This document shows, one piece after another, positions 60,600-64,000 of a stretch of 64,000 nt of DNA. The position numbers were made by a program, and so were the translations under genes. The first letter of the stretch is position 1; each line of letters begins with the position of its first letter. The stretch spans positions 4,041,601-4,105,600 of the forward strand of contig CM073322.1 in NCBI GenBank assembly GCA_037043015.1, read 5' to 3'. The notes below the pieces were generated by a model that was not told the origin of the DNA, did no database searches, and worked only from the letters and a program-made list of their open reading frames with translations. The stretch is from Bryum argenteum (taxonomy: Eukaryota; Streptophyta; Bryopsida; Bryales; Bryaceae).

Positions 60600-61535
60600 T
60601 AGGTTCGATATTGGTGGGGAGGGTTTGGTGGTTTTCGAGTTTGCGTTTATGTAAGAGGATTAATGCGGCGTGTCGTATGGCTATTGTGTTAATTGATTTG
60701 AATGTATTTTTTATTTGTTTTTGGAGAGTTTGAAAGTGGTTTTGAGTGTATTCATAGATGGTGTGTGGGTTGTGCCTCGGGCACCCGAAGTGATGACTAT
60801 AAGGGGGTTGACTTTCCAGCCACGGGCAATTATTGAGTCTAGTAGTGGTTGGTATTTGTTAGTTTTATTTGTGATGGTTTCTTGTGGGAATCTGTCATTA
60901 CAATATGTGAATTTCAACGTATTGGATGGTAATATTGTCATTGGGTTGTTGTGGAGGTGTGCCTCTGTGTGGAAGACCTATTACGCATAGTAAATCCGGT
61001 CTAAATCTGGCATTACATTGGCATCTTTGTGTAGTGCAAGTGCAAGGGAGTAGCCATCTTGGTACCGTGTTATTTGGGGGTGCGTTGAGGTGTGTTCCAG
61101 CATTTATAAGTGTGTAGCATCTAGATTTGGAGTTTGAAAGGAAGAGTTGTTTGATAGTTTTAACTGCCTGATTGTGTCTGGTAACCCTAAGTGCGTGGAT
61201 GTTTGGTTGAGTGCATTTAAGTAAGACATGTAGCCACGTGTCTACATCTGTTGAGTTGCAGATAGGGCATGTTTTTGATGGGAACCTTATATGTCCAAAG
61301 AATAGTTGTTTTCGTGCGTGTCCCATGTATTGTCCTGTGCGGAACTTTAATACGCTAATTATTTGAGAACCTGTGATTGTTGGGTTTTTCCAGAAAGCAT
61401 TAGATGATTTTGCATGTATATCTAGGTTGGATGTCCATTTGTTGATGTTGGGAAAGTTTTGGGCCAGAATGTTGAGGTTGTTTTCTCGATCGTATTTTGT
61501 AAGATATGTATCAAGGTTTCTGACTGGACCTTTAT
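60600..61535 (-). mobile_element. LINE remnant (C-terminal part of ORF2)
   Basis: Minus-strand coding remnants join as a LINE ORF2 tail: FWKNPTITGSQIISVLKFR, TGQYMGHARKQLFFG, the zinc-knuckle-like CPICNSTDVDTWLHVLLKC followed by HALRVTRHN, then WLLPC, CQCNARFRPDLLCV, and finally KYQPLLDSIIARGWKVNPL and INTIAIRHA. This follows the region downstream of reverse transcriptase in plant LINEs. The RT domain itself is missing, as expected from 5' truncation. The frame is lost near 60,920 and a stop follows LSKNK (about 60,711), so it is dead. SINE-like sequences flank both ends. Confidence 0.85.
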
Positions 61536-61539
61536 CGGA

Positions 61540-61640
61540 ATGCTCTTACAACAAGGAATTGGACCCACAACCTCTTGGCAACAACATCCTTAAATACCTT
61601 ACCCCTCGGCCCAACTAGTTGCCTTGGAGCTATTGGGCAA
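61540..61640 (-). mobile_element. Second tRNA-derived SINE fragment
   Basis: The minus strand carries an A-box-like TGGGCCGAGGGGTAAGG (about 61,598-61,614) and a B-box-like GTGGGTCCAATTCC (about 61,557-61,570) at the right spacing. The B box has lost the usual TTCGA to TCCAA. It lies against the 5' end of the LINE remnant and could have been joined to it by template switching. Confidence 0.5.
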
Positions 61641-63084
61641 ACAATACTTCACTGATTCTCAATTAATATTTTTCTTTTTTAATAGAACCAATCAATGCAT
61701 TATCGAAAAATACATCTCTTTCCATAGCAGAACGTCTGCATAGAGACCAACTGCAGTAACCTCTGTGCACTAAAAGAATGGAGAGGAAGACGAGGAAACA
61801 GGACGATTCTCGATTAATTTGCTGGGTACGATTCAAATTGTAGGATCTGGTACGACTTGGTTCGAAATTTGGTTCAATCAGTTGACCGTGATCTTCAAAC
61901 ATCAATCGATAATACCAATGTCTGACACCGTGTAATCAGTGGATAGCCAGTCGAATAGATATCAAAAACATGCATATGTCCGGCCACCATATGCTTATCT
62001 TAGAGAAAATCATGAAATACTGCAATATATTCGAGACAGACTCAGCAGTTTGAAACTGGTTGATGATTTAACCAAACTGCGTGCCTCTGTTGACAATCTT
62101 CCTTGAGAAGTATACTACATGAAGACGACGATATATCGTGAAACATGTCTACTGCAAGTCTCGGGTCAACCATAATGTGCTCAAATGCACCACTGAATCA
62201 CTACAATGCATGTCCATCTTATTCGTGTTCAGAGTTCAGACATTCAAATGTCACTTCGACTACTGTCATGTGTCAACTTATATACCTTACAGAGAGATTT
62301 GTGCAATTCCCTAGACTAATCCACCATGAATTTTGCTCAAGATTCAGTATCAGATCGTATTTAGATCCAATCAATAATAATAATGATATAATCTTACAAA
62401 CTTGTCTGGCCACCCCAGCGATGAAGTGCTTGGATCTAGTTTCACTTCGTTTTCCTGAACCTCAAGACACAAAAGTCATGCGATAACAAATTCCTACAGG
62501 AGCAGAAATGAAGTGAAACCGACGCCGCACAAATACTTCATGCGTACATTACCGACATGAACCACTAGATACTCCAAAACCCGAGCAAATTCATCACTTC
62601 TTTCTGCTCTAATATCATATAGGAACTGTGAACATCTAAACCTCCAAACATTATTCTGATACGAAAACTGCTACTTTAGCATGAAAACGTACTAGTTCTT
62701 CACAACCTTATCCACAATCACGGATATGATACCAATCAGAATTCATTTACTCTACTGCAGAGGGATAGAATACAATTCACGATAAATGACAATCCCACAA
62801 TCACAGTATCCACTGCGAGCTTTGGTATCCTTTTCTTCAAATCTGACAGATTCCAGCATCGACAAGTAGTTACCAGAACCCTAAATTGGGACGAAATTCG
62901 CATTAGTAGCCCATCAGCATACTTAAAAAGGCTCCATTGCAGAATACAGATGCATTAGAGGACAGTAAAGATACATTCATGGTGATCCTTCTCTCCGCAT
63001 TTAACAATGTAGCATCGACGAGTAATTTCCTACCAAAAACCCTAAGAAGCAAGAATCCCTATACTAAACTCTCACCGACGGGGT
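61641..63084. other. Intergenic DNA and 3' UTR of the L12 gene
   Basis: The last 100-200 bases before 63085 are probably 3' UTR of L12. A 113-codon plus-strand frame at 62145-62486 begins with ATG but has a random-looking composition, and I do not call it a gene. Nothing else was recognised. Confidence 0.5.
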
Positions 63085-63627
63085 TTACTTGACACTGCAT
63101 TTGGCACCGGCGCCTTCCAAGGCCTTCTGAGCCTCCTCGGCATCCTCCTTGCTCACGCCCTCCTTGACCTTCTTGGGCAAGCCCTCGATCATGTCCTTAG
63201 CCTCCTTCAATCCCAATGAGGTCAAAGCCCGGACGACCTTAATAACAGCAATGCGGGCAGAAGCGGGGACTTCGTCGAGAACCAAATCGAACTCGGTCTT
63301 CTCCTCCACGGCCGGAGCGGCATCAGCAGGCGCCGCAGCACCGCCGCCGGCGGCAGGGGCGAACGACGCCGCACTCACACCGAGCCTGTCCTGGAGCTTG
63401 TTCGTGAACGCGCGAGCTTCCTCCAATGTGAGCCCCTCGACTTCGGAAACGAGCCTGTCAAGCTTCTCGACGTCCAAGACCGCAGCGCGCACAGCGACCG
63501 AGGACCTGCGGCGCGCGAACTGCACGCGGGATGATTGCTGGAATCTTGAGGCTCCGGCGATGGAGCTCGATGAGCTGAAACTTGCAGCAGCAATGGAGCT
63601 CGAAGCTTGCGCCATAGCTGCGGCCAT
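63085..63627 (-). CDS. RPL12: Chloroplast 50S ribosomal protein L12 (bL12c)
   Basis: Single-exon gene of 180 aa. The Met at 63627 ([20 protein letters not shown]) was chosen over the upstream in-frame start at 63717 because it begins a normal Ser/Ala-rich transit peptide; the longer form would add 30 residues containing a Phe-rich run. The mature part starts near [12 protein letters not shown]. Bacterial-type L12 landmarks: an N-terminal dimerisation helix ([19 protein letters not shown]), an Ala/Gly/Pro-rich flexible hinge, and a C-terminal domain with [18 protein letters not shown]-type [19 protein letters not shown] and [18 protein letters not shown]. It forms the stalk that recruits elongation factors to the plastid ribosome. 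The extreme C-terminus (CSVK) differs from the usual V-[ST]-[IL]-type ending. Confidence 0.97.
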   Translation of the reverse strand: MAAAMAQASSSIAAASFSSSSSIAGASRFQQSSRVQFARRRSSVAVRAAVLDVEKLDRLVSEVEGLTLEEARAFTNKLQDRLGVSAASFAPAAGGGAAAPADAAPAVEEKTEFDLVLDEVPASARIAVIKVVRALTSLGLKEAKDMIEGLPKKVKEGVSKEDAEEAQKALEGAGAKCSVK

Positions 63628-64000
63628 TGTAGAACCTCTACGAAAAAAAGGATTGCAAAAATGCGAAAAAAGAAATGTGGGAGTGAGAGGAAGGAATTGC
63701 GAGGTTGTGAAGCTCAAATTTTTGGGGAATTCGTGAGAGACGGATGGGATCTATGGCGTGGAAGACACCAGCGCCGTGTACCGAAAGCGCATTATCCACT
63801 CTCTTCTGGTCGAGCGTGTTCCCGATACTCGGGAACAAAGCGGATGAAAGTTTTCTTCCAAAAACATCATCCGATTGTTGCTTCCTTGCCGTGTATCCTT
63901 AGAATGTGTGTTTTTCACATACAGTGTTTATAAGAAAATGTCAGTATAAGATAAATTGAGTATAAATTGAGTCATATCTATATTACAATACAGGAGACTT
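63628..64000 (-). promoter_or_regulatory. Promoter side of the L12 gene
   Basis: Contains the L12 leader. On the minus strand a TATA-like TTATAAACA lies at about 63,926-63,934, and GATAA-type light-responsive elements are possible at about 63,950. Neither has been tied to a start site. Confidence 0.3.

Noticed and set aside
62145-62486. 113-codon plus-strand frame starting with ATG
   Set aside because: Composition looks random, no family features are seen, and no neighbouring exons with fitting splice sites were found.
63628-63717. Longer start for chloroplast L12 (30 extra residues)
   Set aside because: The added stretch is Phe/Thr/Pro-rich, unlike the transit peptide that begins at 63627, and it would place the transit peptide internally.

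Overview
This is a nuclear window from a land plant, probably a non-flowering one and most likely a bryophyte (inferred, not proven). It has AT-rich intergenic DNA, multi-exon genes with GT-AG introns mostly of 60-500 bases, moderately GC-rich exons, and clear orthologues of plant-only proteins. Four complete multi-exon gene models and one single-exon gene could be built by hand. Every model stays in frame across all its junctions.

Layout. 1-2.4 kb: AT-rich DNA with a 0.92 kb TTAA-flanked inverted-repeat element. 2.4-2.8 kb: possible PPR relic. 2,978-6,858 (-): ten-exon AP2-type transcription factor (710 aa) with a CACTA-like MITE hard against one 3' splice site. 7.2-13.7 kb: gene desert with a second long TTAA element, an inverted-repeat MITE and a decayed ~57-base tandem array. 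14,951-20,169 (+): 15-exon DUF3754 membrane protein (499 aa). 22,257-23,339 (+): broken receptor-like kinase. 23.7-27.1 kb: MITE cluster (Harbinger-like, two short TTAA elements, a CACTA-like element with a 42-base internal repeat). 28,655-37,738 (+): 24-exon KIN-14 kinesin of the KAC type (1,340 aa). 38.7-41.5 kb: Mutator-like MITE, a decayed open segment with Rep/HUH-like motifs, and a GC-rich patch. 41.5-47.9 kb: AT-rich DNA with foldback elements, a duplicated block and a third long TTAA element. 48,047-54,246 (-): 20-exon GH31 glucosidase of the HGL1 type, 1,093 aa including a predicted plastid-targeting first exon. 55.2-62 kb: another short TTAA element, a Stowaway MITE, a GC-rich island, a Tourist-like element and a SINE-LINE-SINE cluster. 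63,085-63,627 (-): chloroplast ribosomal protein L12.

The genes do not form an operon-like or clustered pathway. Three relate to plastids: KAC to chloroplast movement, L12 to plastid translation, and the GH31 enzyme to transitory-starch glucan metabolism. I read this as coincidence. The strongest unusual signals are the abundance of TTAA-flanked, CCC-ending (piggyBac-like) non-autonomous elements in a plant, the transit-peptide exon on the GH31 enzyme, the eroded second AP2 domain with a MITE 7 bases from a splice acceptor, the Rep/HUH-like relic, and the 57-base periodic array.
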